From assembly GCF_902706605.1 (NCBI RefSeq), contig NZ_CACSLH010000014.1, positions 1 to 64,000 on the forward strand: DNA of 64,000 nucleotides, given 5' to 3'. Position 1 is the first letter of the stretch. Each line of letters starts with the position of its first letter. Positions 1-8,897 of the stretch are shown piece by piece. A program made the position numbers and the translations under genes. This DNA is from Enterococcus sp. CSURQ0835. GTDB taxonomy: Bacteria > Bacillota > Bacilli > Lactobacillales > Enterococcaceae. Below the pieces are notes generated by a model. That model made no database searches and was not told the DNA's origin. It saw nothing but the letters and a program-made list of their open reading frames with translations.

Positions 1-1
1 A

Positions 2-157
2 GAAACGATTGAGCGTGAGTTCGCAGATATGAAAGAAAAGCATAGGATGCGCTGGACAAAGTATCGAGGCTTGGAAAAAGTCACCGTGCATACGATGCTT
101 GTTGCGGCTGCCATGAATTTAAAAAAATTAGCAACCTGGTTATACAAAAGGCAGTAG
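2..157 (+). mobile_element. IS1182-type transposase, 3' end (partial)
   Basis: The reading frame is open from the left edge and codes for the last 51 residues of a DDE transposase. The visible segment includes FADMKEKHRMRWTKYRG followed by VHTMLVAAAMNLKKLA, the usual C-terminal signature of IS1182/IS5-like transposases, where the Glu-Arg-Phe-Ala-Asp region contributes the last catalytic acid. The stop is TAG at 155-157. The rest of the element lies left of the window. Its right end must fall between here and about 265, where coding sequence of an interrupted regulator resumes. The family call rests on recognition of the motif, and the exact IS name cannot be given. Confidence 0.75.
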
Positions 158-264
158 GCCTTTATTTTTTTGGCTTTTTTTGAACTTACATATAGTAGAG
201 TGTACAAAAAAGGCGTAGAAATTGGATTTCTACACCTTCTATGAATCTTTTGTCTACAGTCTGA
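158..264. mobile_element. Right-end non-coding part of the IS1182-type element
   Basis: This stretch lies between the transposase stop and the point where the interrupted regulator frame resumes. It holds a short perfect hairpin, GTAGAAAT-TGG-ATTTCTAC at 215-233, flanked by A-rich and T-rich sequence. The terminal inverted repeat cannot be verified because the left end is outside the window. The boundary near 255-264 is inferred from the regulator frame, which is closed by TGA at 262-264 and open after it. Confidence 0.5.
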
Positions 265-282
265 GATCAAGCGAGCTTGATC
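265..282. repeat. 18-bp palindrome at the IS/regulator junction
   Basis: The sequence GATCAAGCGAGCTTGATC has two 8-bp arms that are exact reverse complements around a GA centre. In the regulator frame it codes for DQASLI, which fits the N-terminus of CdaR-type proteins, so the palindrome probably belonged to the host gene before insertion. Preference of IS1182-family elements for palindromic targets is family knowledge as I recall it. Confidence 0.6.
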
Positions 283-1266
283 GTTCAAAAGTTGATGGCC
301 GATATTCCTTACAATATCAATATCATGAATGAATTTGGTGTCATCATTGCAAGCGGTGAAAAAGCTCGTTTAGGGGAACGGCATCGAGCAGCGGAGCGAG
401 CGATCCAACAAAAACGAATGGTGGAAGTTGTCCATGATACATCGTTAGAAAAAAAGGGGACAAATGAACCGATTATTTTTAACGATGAGATCATTGGAGT
501 CGTCGGGATCTCCGGTGAACCAGCTGAAGTCCGACCTTTTACGAAATTAATAAAATCGATTGCATTGCTGTTAGTCGAGGAATTAAATGAATTCAGCAAA
601 AAAGAAAGAAAAAACAATCGAAAGAATGAATTTTTGCGAAATGTATTGTTGGCAAATGGACGCTACTCTGAAGAACTGCAAAAAGAAGCACTGGAAGATT
701 ATCGACTCAATTTAAAACTGGAAAATTCTTGTATCATGGCTGAAAGTAAACGGGACTTGAGTGAATCGTATCCGCTACAAGAAGTATTTGATTGGCAAGG
801 TAAAGCTATCGTTTTGGTCGAAAAATTAAATGCGGGATTGCGTCAAAAACCGGGCAGCTTTATTGTTAGTTCACCGAAAATCGCGATCGATCAAACGATC
901 CGAGCTGTGGGGAATACTTATTTATTTTTGAATTTTTTTGGGTTGTACGAGCAGAAAGTTTTTTACACGAAAGATTATTATTTTGCTGGGCTATTTGATT
1001 TTCCCTTGGAACTAGATTCGGAATTACTGAAGCGTGTAGAAAATTGTTACGATGAATATTATGCGACGTTGATTTTATTTGCCAAGAATAATACCAACGC
1101 CAACTTAACTTCAAGCCAGCTGCATATCCATCGCAACACGTTAGGTTATCGGATTCAAAAAATCACGGAATTAACAGGGTGTAATCCCCATGTTTGGTAT
1201 GAGCTTTGCCAGTTGATCTATCATTTTGCGTATTGTTTTAAAATGCGTTTTGAAGCGCATGGCTAA
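277..1266 (+). pseudogene. CdaR-like sugar-diacid regulator, 5' end replaced by IS
   Basis: The 329-residue frame has an N-terminal putative sugar-diacid recognition domain (about residues 1-130, with IPYNINIMNEFGVIIASG and GVVGISGEP) and a C-terminal PucR-type helix-turn-helix (about 270-320, SSQLHIHRNTLGYRIQKI). Proteins of this family sense sugar diacids or glycerate and activate uptake and catabolic genes. Only a TTG codon is available as a start and no ribosome-binding site precedes it. The frame continues upstream to 265 and is then lost in IS sequence, so the first ten or so residues and the native promoter are missing. It may be silent, or expressed from a promoter in the IS. No target operon is visible here. 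Confidence 0.7.
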
Positions 1267-1288
1267 AAGCTTTTATAAGATCAAAAAT

Positions 1289-1340
1289 AGCGACCTTTAA
1301 GTGTCAGTTTTTTAGGCTGACAATTGAAGGTCGCTTTGTT
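1289..1340 (+). terminator. Terminator after the CdaR-like gene
   Basis: AGCGACCTT pairs with AAGGTCGCT, and an inner GTGTCAG/CTGACAAT stem extends the arm. The hairpin is followed by a short T-rich tail (TTTGTT). Confidence 0.7.
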
Positions 1341-1363
1341 AGTTGAACTACTTTTTTATGCAT

Positions 1364-1514
1364 TTACCAAGGTGTGACGCCAGCTCGATTAAAAAAGGTA
1401 GCTGTAGGTCCAGTTTTGTCGATCTGCTGCTGACCGTTGTCCGACTTATTTTAGCTGGCGAGCCGTTTCATAACCTAAACCGGCATTTCCACCGATAATT
1501 AGTGTAATTGCCAT
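1364..1514 (-). pseudogene. Collapsed short-chain dehydrogenase remnant
   Basis: A good ribosome-binding site (GGGAGGAA) leads to an ATG at 1514. The frame then encodes MAITLIIGGNAGLGYETARQ, the N-terminal Rossmann beta-alpha turn of an SDR enzyme with its Gly-x-Ala-Gly-x-Gly motif. It stops after 22 codons. In a shifted frame the same short stretch encodes GPTATFFNRAGVTPW and a stop, which looks like an SDR C-terminus. The middle of the gene (roughly 200 residues) is therefore gone and the two ends have been joined. No functional product is expected. Confidence 0.7.
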
Positions 1515-1650
1515 AATAAATTCCTCCCAGTCGCAATAACTTGCAATTGCAAGTTTTGGCCGCAACTATACGCTGGAAAGTAAAAGTTGTCAATTAAAAA
1601 GTTATGATTAAAATCTTTTGTTTGAGAAAGTCTTTTGCTGAGCGGTTCTG

Positions 1651-2280
1651 CTAGTACCAAGCTGGTTTATCACCATCTGTATTTGGTTTGTTGACTCCTA
1701 AAGATTCGTGTAAGTGTTCATCAGGATTTAAGATGAGCTTAGTCACTAAAGCGGCAATACTCTGTCTGGAAACTTCGGTCCCTCTGAAAGGTTCGCCTTT
1801 TTGAGTCAATTCATAATCAACTTCTGCTTTGTTACTTAACCAAGCTGGTCGAATGATCGTATAATCTAAGTCAGATTCTTCAATCACTTTAGCAGCGGCA
1901 CTGTAAGTTTCCAGATAACCGCCATCTAGCATTTGGTGGTTCCACTTTCCATAATTACCAGGAACTTCATCATAGATCCCTAGAGTTGAAATCCAAATCA
2001 ATCGTTTGACTCGTTGCTCTTTCATTGCTTGAACAACATTTCGCGCTTGTTGTTCAATCGTTTGTCCTGCTAAATTAGCGTAGACGATCTCGATACCATT
2101 TAAGGCCTCCTGCAAATCTGCTAGGTTAGTCGCGTCACCTGCAACGACTTCTTGCAATTCATTTGGTTCGATGCGACTAGGATTACGTAAAAATAGCCGT
2201 TGGGAAATCTTTGCTTGAGTCAACTCTTTTTCTGCTAACCGTGCGATCTGACCATTTGCTCCTAATACTAAAACTTTCAT
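1651..2280 (-). CDS. NAD(P)-binding SDR-like (NmrA/YwnB-type) protein
   Basis: This is a 209-residue atypical short-chain dehydrogenase, probably cytosolic. It opens with the dinucleotide-binding turn VLGANGQIARLAEKEL (about residues 5-20), later has LIWISTLGIYDEVPG, and then the IIRPAWLSN segment typical of NmrA-like/YwnB proteins. The start at 2280 is chosen because AGGAAG lies 6-7 bases upstream; an earlier ATG at 2304 has no such site. Such proteins act as NAD(P)H sensors or reductases, and the substrate here is unknown. It stands alone, next to the broken SDR gene. Confidence 0.75.
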   Translation of the reverse strand: MKVLVLGANGQIARLAEKELTQAKISQRLFLRNPSRIEPNELQEVVAGDATNLADLQEALNGIEIVYANLAGQTIEQQARNVVQAMKEQRVKRLIWISTLGIYDEVPGNYGKWNHQMLDGGYLETYSAAAKVIEESDLDYTIIRPAWLSNKAEVDYELTQKGEPFRGTEVSRQSIAALVTKLILNPDEHLHESLGVNKPNTDGDKPAWY

Positions 2281-2450
2281 TTCAATTCTTCCTTTCTCTT
2301 CCATTCTGTTATAAAACTTTCTCTAATTATTTGCCAAAAATATTTCTTGGACCAAAAGCTGATTTAGACAAATGAGCTAGATTGTCTAAAAGAGCGAAGA
2401 AATTTTTTTAAAGGAGTAAACTCTAGAGCCAATAATGATACCAAATTATT

Positions 2451-2468
2451 ATGTGAAAAATAAAACAA
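2451..2468. promoter_or_regulatory. Possible Rex half-site upstream of adhE
   Basis: ATGTGAAAAATAAAACAA matches the left half of the Rex operator (TTGTGAA) well and the right half only partly. adhE is a classical Rex (NADH/NAD+) target, which is the main reason for noting it. Confidence 0.25.
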
Positions 2469-2484
2469 ATGTTAGTGAAAAGCA

Positions 2485-2520
2485 TTGTTTTTTTAGATAA
2501 CGAGGTGTATTATATCCTCG
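2485..2520 (+). promoter_or_regulatory. adhE promoter with overlapping inverted repeat
   Basis: TTGTTT (2485-2490) and TATTAT (2508-2513) are separated by 17 bases. The -10 lies inside an inverted repeat, CGAGG...CCTCG (2501-2520), which could be a small operator or an early hairpin. Confidence 0.5.
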
Positions 2521-2578
2521 TAAGCAAGATAGATAACCAATGGATAGTTTTCAGAAAAGTCTTTTAGGAGGCGCTATA

Positions 2579-5275
2579 ATGGCGAAAAATTCAAATGGTA
2601 AACTGGTGGATGTAAAAAAAGTAAATGAAAAAGTATCTGCAGCAAGTCAAGCTCGTGAATACACAAACAAATTAGTGGAGAAAGCATTACAAGCTGAAAC
2701 TGTTTATTCACGCTATACCCAAGAACAAGTCGATCAAATCGTAGAAGCCGCTGCTTTAGCAGGTTCTGAAGCTGCTTTGATGTTAGCTCACGAAGCGGTT
2801 GATGAAACAAAACGTGGTGTCGTAGAAGATAAAGATACAAAAAATCGGTTTGCAACCGAGAACATTTACAACTTGATCAAACATGAAAAAACCGTTGGGA
2901 TCATCGGTGAAAATAAAATTGCTGGGCAAGTCGAAATCGCAGCGCCACTTGGTGTGTTAGCCGGGATCGTTCCGACAACGAATCCAACGTCAACGGCCAT
3001 GTTCAAATCATTGATGGCGTTGAAAACTAGAAATGCGATCGTTTTTGCTTTCCATCCGCAAGCTCAAAATTGTTCTGTTCATGCCGCTAAGATTTTATAT
3101 GATGCAGCAGTCAAAGCTGGCGCACCAAAAGATATTATTCAATGGGTAGAAACACCGTCACTTGAAAATACGACAGCGTTGATCCAAAATCCAAATATCG
3201 CTTCGATTTTAGCCACTGGCGGACCAGGCATGGTCAATGCCGCATTGAAATCTGGCAACCCGTCAATGGGTGTTGGTGCTGGTAACGGAGCGGTCTTTGT
3301 TGATCACACCGCTTACTTAGACCGAGCTGTCGAAGATTTATTACTATCAAAACGCTTTGATAATGGGATGATCTGTGCGACCGAAAATTCAGTTGTAGTA
3401 GAAGCGCCGATCTATAAAGAATGGCTGCAAAAGATGCAAGCAAAAGGTGCGTATGTCGTACCTGAAAAAGATTATCAAAAAATAGCTGATTTTGTTTTTA
3501 ACGACAAACATGGGGTTAATGGTGCTGTTGCTGGAATGTCCGCTCAATGGATCGCTGAAAATGCTGGGGTTGAATTGCCAGCAGGTAAAGACGTGATGTT
3601 GTTTGAATTAGAGCCAAAAAATATCGGCGAAAAATTATCTTCAGAAAAATTATCACCGCTATTATCGGTTTATAAAGCGAAAGATCGGCAAGCTGGGATC
3701 GACATCGTTGGCAAACTTTTGAACTATCAAGGTGCTGGGCATAATGCAGCGATTCAAATCGGTTCACAAGTTGACCCATTCATCAACGAATTCAGCGATA
3801 AGACCAACGCTTCCAGAATTTTAGTCAATCAACCAGATTCTATCGGCGGGATCGGGGATATTTATACCGATGCATTGAAAGCTAGTCTAACTTTAGGAAC
3901 AGGATCATGGGGGAAAAATTCATTGTCTCATAACTTATCTACTGCTGACCTATTGAACATCAAGACCGTTGCCAAAAGAAGAAATCGGCCGCAATGGGTT
4001 CGACTACCAGAAAAAATCTATTACGAAAAAAATGCCATTTCTTATTTACAAGATGACGTTGAAAACATCGAACGGGCCTTCATTGTAGCTGACCCAGGAA
4101 TGGTTCAATTCGGGTTTGTCGATACGGTCTATAGCCAATTAGAAGTTCGCGAAAACACAGTAAAAACAGCGATTTATGGAACGGTTCGACCAGACCCAAC
4201 GTTAGGTCAAACCATCGAGATCACCAAACAAATGAAACAATTTAAACCAGATATGATCATTGCTATCGGGGGCGGATCTGCATTGGATGCTGCTAAAATT
4301 GCTCGCTTCATTTATGAATATTCGTTGGATCAAACAGATGGTTTCTTAGAGTCATACGAAAAAGTCAGTGATTTATTCTATCAATTACAACAAAAATTCA
4401 TCGATATCCGGAAACGGATTGTGCGGTTCCATCATCAAGTCGAAACAAAACTGGTTGCGATCCCAACGACATCGGGTACTGGATCTGAAGTAACGCCTTA
4501 TGCAGTTATCACCGATGATAATACTCACGTGAAATATCCGCTGACTGACTATGAATTAACACCAAACATTGCAATCGTTGATCCAGAATTCGTCTTAACG
4601 GTACCAAAGCGGACAGTCGCATTATCGGGGTTAGATACTTTATCTCATGCATTAGAATCCTATGTCTCGGTCATGGCTTCTGAGTTTACGCGTCCTTGGT
4701 CGATGCAAGCGATCAAGTTAGTCTTTGAAAACTTAGAAGCTTCTTACAACTATGATCCCAAAAATCCAACCTTAGAAGGGGAGACTGCTCGAATCAATAT
4801 GCACTATGCCGCAACACTTGGCGGGATGGCGTTTGCCAATGCCTTTTTAGGAATCAACCACTCGATTGCCCATAAGACCGGCGGCGAGTTTGGATTGCCA
4901 CACGGGTTAGCCATTACGATTGCGATGCAACAAGTCATCAAATTCAATGGTGTATCTGGTAAAGTCAAACGGACACCTTATCCACGTTATGAAGTCTACC
5001 GCGGTGAAAGTGATTATGCCGATATCGCCCGCAACTTAGGTTTGAAAGGCAAGGACGATGCTGCGTTAGTTCAAGCGTTATGCGATAAGATCACTGAATT
5101 GACGAAAGCATTAGGTGTTGATCCTAAACTTTCTGCCAATGGGGTAACCAAAGAAGCCTTTGATGGCGCACTGGATAAATTGGTTGATTTGATCTACAAC
5201 GATCAATGCACACCAGCTAACCCACGCCAACCAAGCTTGGCTGAGATTCGACAAATACTGATCGATCAATTCTAA
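2579..5275 (+). CDS. adhE: Bifunctional acetaldehyde-CoA/alcohol dehydrogenase
   Basis: This 898-residue two-domain fermentation enzyme reduces acetyl-CoA to acetaldehyde and then ethanol, regenerating two NAD+. The N-terminal aldehyde dehydrogenase domain (about residues 1-440) carries PTTNPTSTA and the catalytic cysteine in GMICATENS. The C-terminal iron-dependent alcohol dehydrogenase domain (about 470-898) has GGGSALDAAK, PTTSGTGSEVT and the metal-ligand histidines around GINHSIAHKTGGEF and LPHG. The start at 2579 follows AGGAGG; an upstream in-frame ATG at 2540 has no ribosome-binding site. It is monocistronic, with its own promoter and terminator. Such enzymes assemble into spirosomes. 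Confidence 0.97.
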   Translation: MAKNSNGKLVDVKKVNEKVSAASQAREYTNKLVEKALQAETVYSRYTQEQVDQIVEAAALAGSEAALMLAHEAVDETKRGVVEDKDTKNRFATENIYNLIKHEKTVGIIGENKIAGQVEIAAPLGVLAGIVPTTNPTSTAMFKSLMALKTRNAIVFAFHPQAQNCSVHAAKILYDAAVKAGAPKDIIQWVETPSLENTTALIQNPNIASILATGGPGMVNAALKSGNPSMGVGAGNGAVFVDHTAYLDRAVEDLLLSKRFDNGMICATENSVVVEAPIYKEWLQKMQAKGAYVVPEKDYQKIADFVFNDKHGVNGAVAGMSAQWIAENAGVELPAGKDVMLFELEPKNIGEKLSSEKLSPLLSVYKAKDRQAGIDIVGKLLNYQGAGHNAAIQIGSQVDPFINEFSDKTNASRILVNQPDSIGGIGDIYTDALKASLTLGTGSWGKNSLSHNLSTADLLNIKTVAKRRNRPQWVRLPEKIYYEKNAISYLQDDVENIERAFIVADPGMVQFGFVDTVYSQLEVRENTVKTAIYGTVRPDPTLGQTIEITKQMKQFKPDMIIAIGGGSALDAAKIARFIYEYSLDQTDGFLESYEKVSDLFYQLQQKFIDIRKRIVRFHHQVETKLVAIPTTSGTGSEVTPYAVITDDNTHVKYPLTDYELTPNIAIVDPEFVLTVPKRTVALSGLDTLSHALESYVSVMASEFTRPWSMQAIKLVFENLEASYNYDPKNPTLEGETARINMHYAATLGGMAFANAFLGINHSIAHKTGGEFGLPHGLAITIAMQQVIKFNGVSGKVKRTPYPRYEVYRGESDYADIARNLGLKGKDDAALVQALCDKITELTKALGVDPKLSANGVTKEAFDGALDKLVDLIYNDQCTPANPRQPSLAEIRQILIDQF

Positions 5276-5293
5276 AATTAAGCTAAATCCAAA

Positions 5294-5328
5294 GAGAGCC
5301 GTTCATTTTGTTGAGCGGTTCTTTTTTG
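5294..5328 (+). terminator. adhE terminator
   Basis: The GAGCCGTTCA / TTGAGCGGTTC hairpin (with G-U pairs) is followed by TTTTTT. Confidence 0.75.
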
Positions 5329-5363
5329 ACTTGTACTCTACTACTGCCGGGTAAATCCCAAAT

Positions 5364-5396
5364 AGCCATACAAGCAAGTCAATCACTTGTATGGCT
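5364..5396. repeat. Isolated 11-bp inverted repeat
   Basis: AGCCATACAAG and CTTGTATGGCT are perfect reverse complements separated by 11 bases. There is no T-run, so this is not an ordinary terminator. The rest of 5330-5556 holds no gene that I can support. Confidence 0.55.
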
Positions 5397-5556
5397 CACA
5401 AAGAAATGTTTTGAGTAGTTTTAATTTTTTTTTGCTAGCCTAAAATACTACTAGTACATGCGATGTAAAATCAAACTGCGGATATGTATCCTGAAGAGTC
5501 CAGCGTTTTTCCGTTCACAATCTATAAACATGGCATTATACGACAGGATAGCAGAC

Positions 5557-5598
5557 AAAAAAGTTCGGTCCACGAATTTATAGCGAACCGAACTTTTA
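5557..5598 (-). terminator. Terminator of the ROK kinase gene
   Basis: AAAAGTTCGGT and ACCGAACTTTT form an 11-bp stem. On the minus strand it ends in a T-run directly downstream of the kinase stop. Confidence 0.8.
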
Positions 5599-5619
5599 GG
5601 ATTCAATTGATTTCAAAAA

Positions 5620-6492
5620 TTATTCTTGCGCTGCTTTCAGCCCCAAAGCGAAATTGCCGAGGGTTGCTGAGCCGTTGTTTTGGATTTCTGGGCGCGTGAT
5701 ATAGTTTTCTAACGGCGGTAAGTCGACATAGCCGTTGAACATTTCCGCAAATTGTTGTCGGACTTTGACTAGCAGTTGCTCACCAGCGACACTGCCACCA
5801 AAGACGATTTTATCTGGCCGAATGATCAAAGTAGCTTGCATGACGGCTTGGGCTAAATAAAACGCTAAAATATCCCAAACGGGTTCTTCTGCTGAAACTG
5901 TTTCGCCTTTTTGACCTAAGCGCGCTTCAAATGTTGGTCCAGCGACTAAACCTTCTAAGCAGTCACCGTGAAAGGGACAGATGCCAGCAAAGTCTTGATC
6001 ATCCGGGTGGCGTTTGACAAACGTATGTCCCATCTCCGGATGACCGGCTCCGCCAAGAAATTCACCATCGATCACAGCACCGCCGCCGACACCAGTTCCC
6101 ACAGTGTAATAAACGAGGGAATCGATTTTTTCATTTGCTAAAGTGGACATCACATATTCACCATAGGCCGAACCGTTGACATCTGTCGTCCAAGCCATTG
6201 GAATATCAAAATGGGCCTTCAATGCGCCAATGACATCGGTATCTTTCCAGCCGGCTTTCGGGGTGTTAGTGATAAAGCCGTACTTGGGTGAATTTTTACG
6301 AATCTCAATGGGACCAAAAGATGCGATCCCAAGCGCGTCTAATTCAAATTGTTTGAAGTATTCGATCGTTTGCGCCAGTGTTTCTTCCGGGGTCGTGGTG
6401 GGAAACACCGCTTGATCTTTGATCCGATAATCTTCATCGCCGACAGCACAAACAAATTTAGTGCCACCTGCTTCAATACTACCAATTAACAT
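5620..6492 (-). CDS. scrK: ROK-family fructokinase
   Basis: This 290-residue cytosolic sugar kinase phosphorylates fructose (or a related hexose) with ATP. The phosphate-binding motif GSIEAGGTKF is at the N-terminus, and the DVNGSAYGE and YYTVGTGVGGGAV segments carry the catalytic and ATP-binding residues of ROK kinases. The zinc site is GHPEMGH followed by a Cys-Pro-Phe-His-x2-Cys cluster (about residues 155-180). Length and motifs match the ScrK/GmuE type. The start has GGAGG eight bases upstream. No sucrose transporter or hydrolase adjoins it, so the physiological sugar is inferred. Confidence 0.88.
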   Translation of the reverse strand: MLIGSIEAGGTKFVCAVGDEDYRIKDQAVFPTTTPEETLAQTIEYFKQFELDALGIASFGPIEIRKNSPKYGFITNTPKAGWKDTDVIGALKAHFDIPMAWTTDVNGSAYGEYVMSTLANEKIDSLVYYTVGTGVGGGAVIDGEFLGGAGHPEMGHTFVKRHPDDQDFAGICPFHGDCLEGLVAGPTFEARLGQKGETVSAEEPVWDILAFYLAQAVMQATLIIRPDKIVFGGSVAGEQLLVKVRQQFAEMFNGYVDLPPLENYITRPEIQNNGSATLGNFALGLKAAQE

Positions 6493-6552
6493 AATTTTAC
6501 CTCCAATATTTTTCTACTTTAACGAAAGTCACTCAGTTAGTCAAAAGTGTTT

Positions 6553-8682
6553 TTACTTTTCGGCTATTTTTATATTGAGGCCAGCTTCTTGGATGAATGG
6601 TGAAATGCGACAAGGTTTTTGGTTCACCGTCTGAGGAAAGGTGACATATAAATTTTCTTTGGCGCGGGTGATAGCAACATACATCAAGCGGCGCTGTTCC
6701 TCTAGTGTCGTAGCTGGATTCGCTTTTTGACTAGCTTGACGCAATTCAGCCGGTGTTTTTTGACTGGTGTGTTGATTGGGCAGACTATCTTGGTAAACGC
6801 CTTTGACAAAAACATTTTTTTGTCCCAGCCCTTTACTGGCATGAATGGATAGCAAGTAGACTGCATTTAATTTATTTTGATCGTAATCGGCTAAGCGTTG
6901 TTTCATTTTTTGGTTGCGGGTGACAGCTGCTTGGTAACTTGTTGTGAGTGCCTCCCAAGTTTGTAGTTCAGTCAATTCTTCTTTTAGCCAAGTGATTTCT
7001 TCAGCAGTTAATTCGCGACTGAATTTTGGTGTAGCGCTCAGAGTTTCAGCCAGTTCAGCTAAATTTAATGTTTGGCCTTGAAACAAGCGATAGATCTGTT
7101 TGAAAAATTTTTTTGCTTGGTCTTGTGCTTGAGTGTTTAATTTTTTTTCGTTCACTAAGAAGTTGAGCACTTCGTTGACTTTGAATTTCGGCTGAGCAAA
7201 GAGCTGCGTAGTGAATGTGTGGCTAGTCTCTAATTTGATGTAATGGTAAAACGCGTATTGCTGAATGATTTTTTTCAGTGCTGTGATTTTCTCGGTTCCA
7301 ACAGTGAGTTGCTGCAATAAATCAAAAAGTTGTTTGAACAGTTTGATCCCAAAAATACCTAGTAGATCTTCCCCTGCTTGAGTCACAAACGGGACATTGG
7401 CGGCAGTCAATTGCTTAAGCAGTGAACGTAGTTGGACTTTAGTTGGGTACAAGACTAACGTTTCGCGGTAATTTGCTTTTTCACCGGTGAGCGCATCTTG
7501 CTGGGCGAGCTGGTTGATTTTTTTAGCGATCCAAGCCGCTTCTGCTTCATCATCTGGGAATTTTTTTGCGTAACAGTCATGGTCTTGTGTCTTGATAGGT
7601 ATCATGGTTTTTGCGATCCGCTCCTGGTTACATGCGATCAAACGATTGCCGCAAGCTACGATCGCTGGTGTCGAGCGGAAATTTTGCATCAGTTGGATCG
7701 AGGTCTGCTGATACGTCTCCCCAAATTCTTTGATGTATTTGGGCTCGGCTCCCCGAAAATAATAAATACTTTGATCGTCATCGCCGACAATGATCAATTT
7801 ACAATTGGATTTAGCTGAATCATGTTTGTCTGGCGGACAGATCAGTTGGACGATTTGCTGTTGTAACGGGTTGATGTCTTGAAATTCATCAATGAAGAGA
7901 TACTGATACTTGTGTTGTAAGTCCGCTAATGCTTGCGGATTGTTTTCCAAAATCATTTTTAAATTAAACAGCATATCGTCAAACGTGATAAAGTGTTGTC
8001 GTTGTTTTTCTGTTTGTAAGTCTGCTAAAAAATCTGCGAAAACAGTGCTCAATGTTTGGTGTGGCAGTAACTGTTCGGAATCAAAATACTGTTTGATTTG
8101 GGCAATGATCTGTTGATCAGAATAGCCTAAGTTGCGCCAATAACTCAACCGCGTAACGATCGTGCGGTCTTCGAATTTATCGAAGTTATAGAGCCGGTAT
8201 TTTTTGATCAGCTGCTGGATCGTTTGCTGGTAATGGTCTTCATCGATCATACCAGTCAAGTTGCTATGTTTCAGTGTTGGATATTTTTTGCTCAAATAAT
8301 GAAATTCAGCATTGAACCAACCATGAAACGTTTTGACAGCTAATTTTTTCTCCGGTAAATACAATTGCACGCGTTGGGCCATCTCCAGTTTAGCTTTACG
8401 CGAAAAAGTACACAGCATAATTTTTTCAGGGGGCACTTTTTTTTCTAACACCAAATAGGCTGCTTTGGCACAGATCGTTTGGGTCTTACCACTTCCAGCT
8501 CCGGCAATAATCCGCAGGTGGGTGTGCATGTCAAAGGTGATTGCAGCAAGTTGTTCTGTAGTAAAAGGTTGTTGATTATTTTTGGCGATTAGTTGCCGTA
8601 AAGTCGAATCAAGCCGTGATGTCCGCTTTGAACGCGACGATTTTGTTGCAGAGGTTGGATCAAGTGAAAGTGCGTGACTCAT
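6553..8682 (-). CDS. UvrD/PcrA-like superfamily 1 DNA helicase
   Basis: This 709-residue ATP-dependent 3'-5' helicase has the complete SF1A motif series: Walker A AGAGSGKT (residues 60-67), CTFSRKAKLEMAQR (Ia), LFIDEFQDIN (II), GDDDQSIYYFRGAE (III), LMQNFRSTP (IV), LLSIHASKGLGQKNVFV (V) and RRLMYVAITRAKENLYV (VI). It lacks the basic C-terminal tail of PcrA and is slightly shorter, so it is probably a second UvrD paralogue working in repair or recombination rather than the essential PcrA. Its start is preceded by AAAGGAT. The gene stands alone. Confidence 0.88.
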   Translation of the reverse strand: MSHALSLDPTSATKSSRSKRTSRLDSTLRQLIAKNNQQPFTTEQLAAITFDMHTHLRIIAGAGSGKTQTICAKAAYLVLEKKVPPEKIMLCTFSRKAKLEMAQRVQLYLPEKKLAVKTFHGWFNAEFHYLSKKYPTLKHSNLTGMIDEDHYQQTIQQLIKKYRLYNFDKFEDRTIVTRLSYWRNLGYSDQQIIAQIKQYFDSEQLLPHQTLSTVFADFLADLQTEKQRQHFITFDDMLFNLKMILENNPQALADLQHKYQYLFIDEFQDINPLQQQIVQLICPPDKHDSAKSNCKLIIVGDDDQSIYYFRGAEPKYIKEFGETYQQTSIQLMQNFRSTPAIVACGNRLIACNQERIAKTMIPIKTQDHDCYAKKFPDDEAEAAWIAKKINQLAQQDALTGEKANYRETLVLYPTKVQLRSLLKQLTAANVPFVTQAGEDLLGIFGIKLFKQLFDLLQQLTVGTEKITALKKIIQQYAFYHYIKLETSHTFTTQLFAQPKFKVNEVLNFLVNEKKLNTQAQDQAKKFFKQIYRLFQGQTLNLAELAETLSATPKFSRELTAEEITWLKEELTELQTWEALTTSYQAAVTRNQKMKQRLADYDQNKLNAVYLLSIHASKGLGQKNVFVKGVYQDSLPNQHTSQKTPAELRQASQKANPATTLEEQRRLMYVAITRAKENLYVTFPQTVNQKPCRISPFIQEAGLNIKIAEK

Positions 8683-8814
8683 AAATCGGATCCTTTCTAT
8701 GTCAAGCTGCTATGTAAAAACTCAGTCCAGTTCATTATAACGGAATCTGTTTGTTTGTGAAATGTCAAAAAGTAAAGTGAGCAGACTAGCAATTGTTGGC
8801 ACTATTTTAGAACT

Positions 8815-8847
8815 AAAAAAGCGTTAGAGCAGCATGCTGTTCTAACG
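8815..8847 (-). terminator. Terminator of the DUF218 gene
   Basis: CGTTAGAGCAGCA and TGCTGTTCTAACG form a 13-bp near-perfect stem. The minus-strand product ends in a run of T. Confidence 0.8.
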
Positions 8848-8897
8848 TCTAGTAATCAAACTCTGATAGATAAAGGTTGCAAGAGCCAGAGAGTGGA

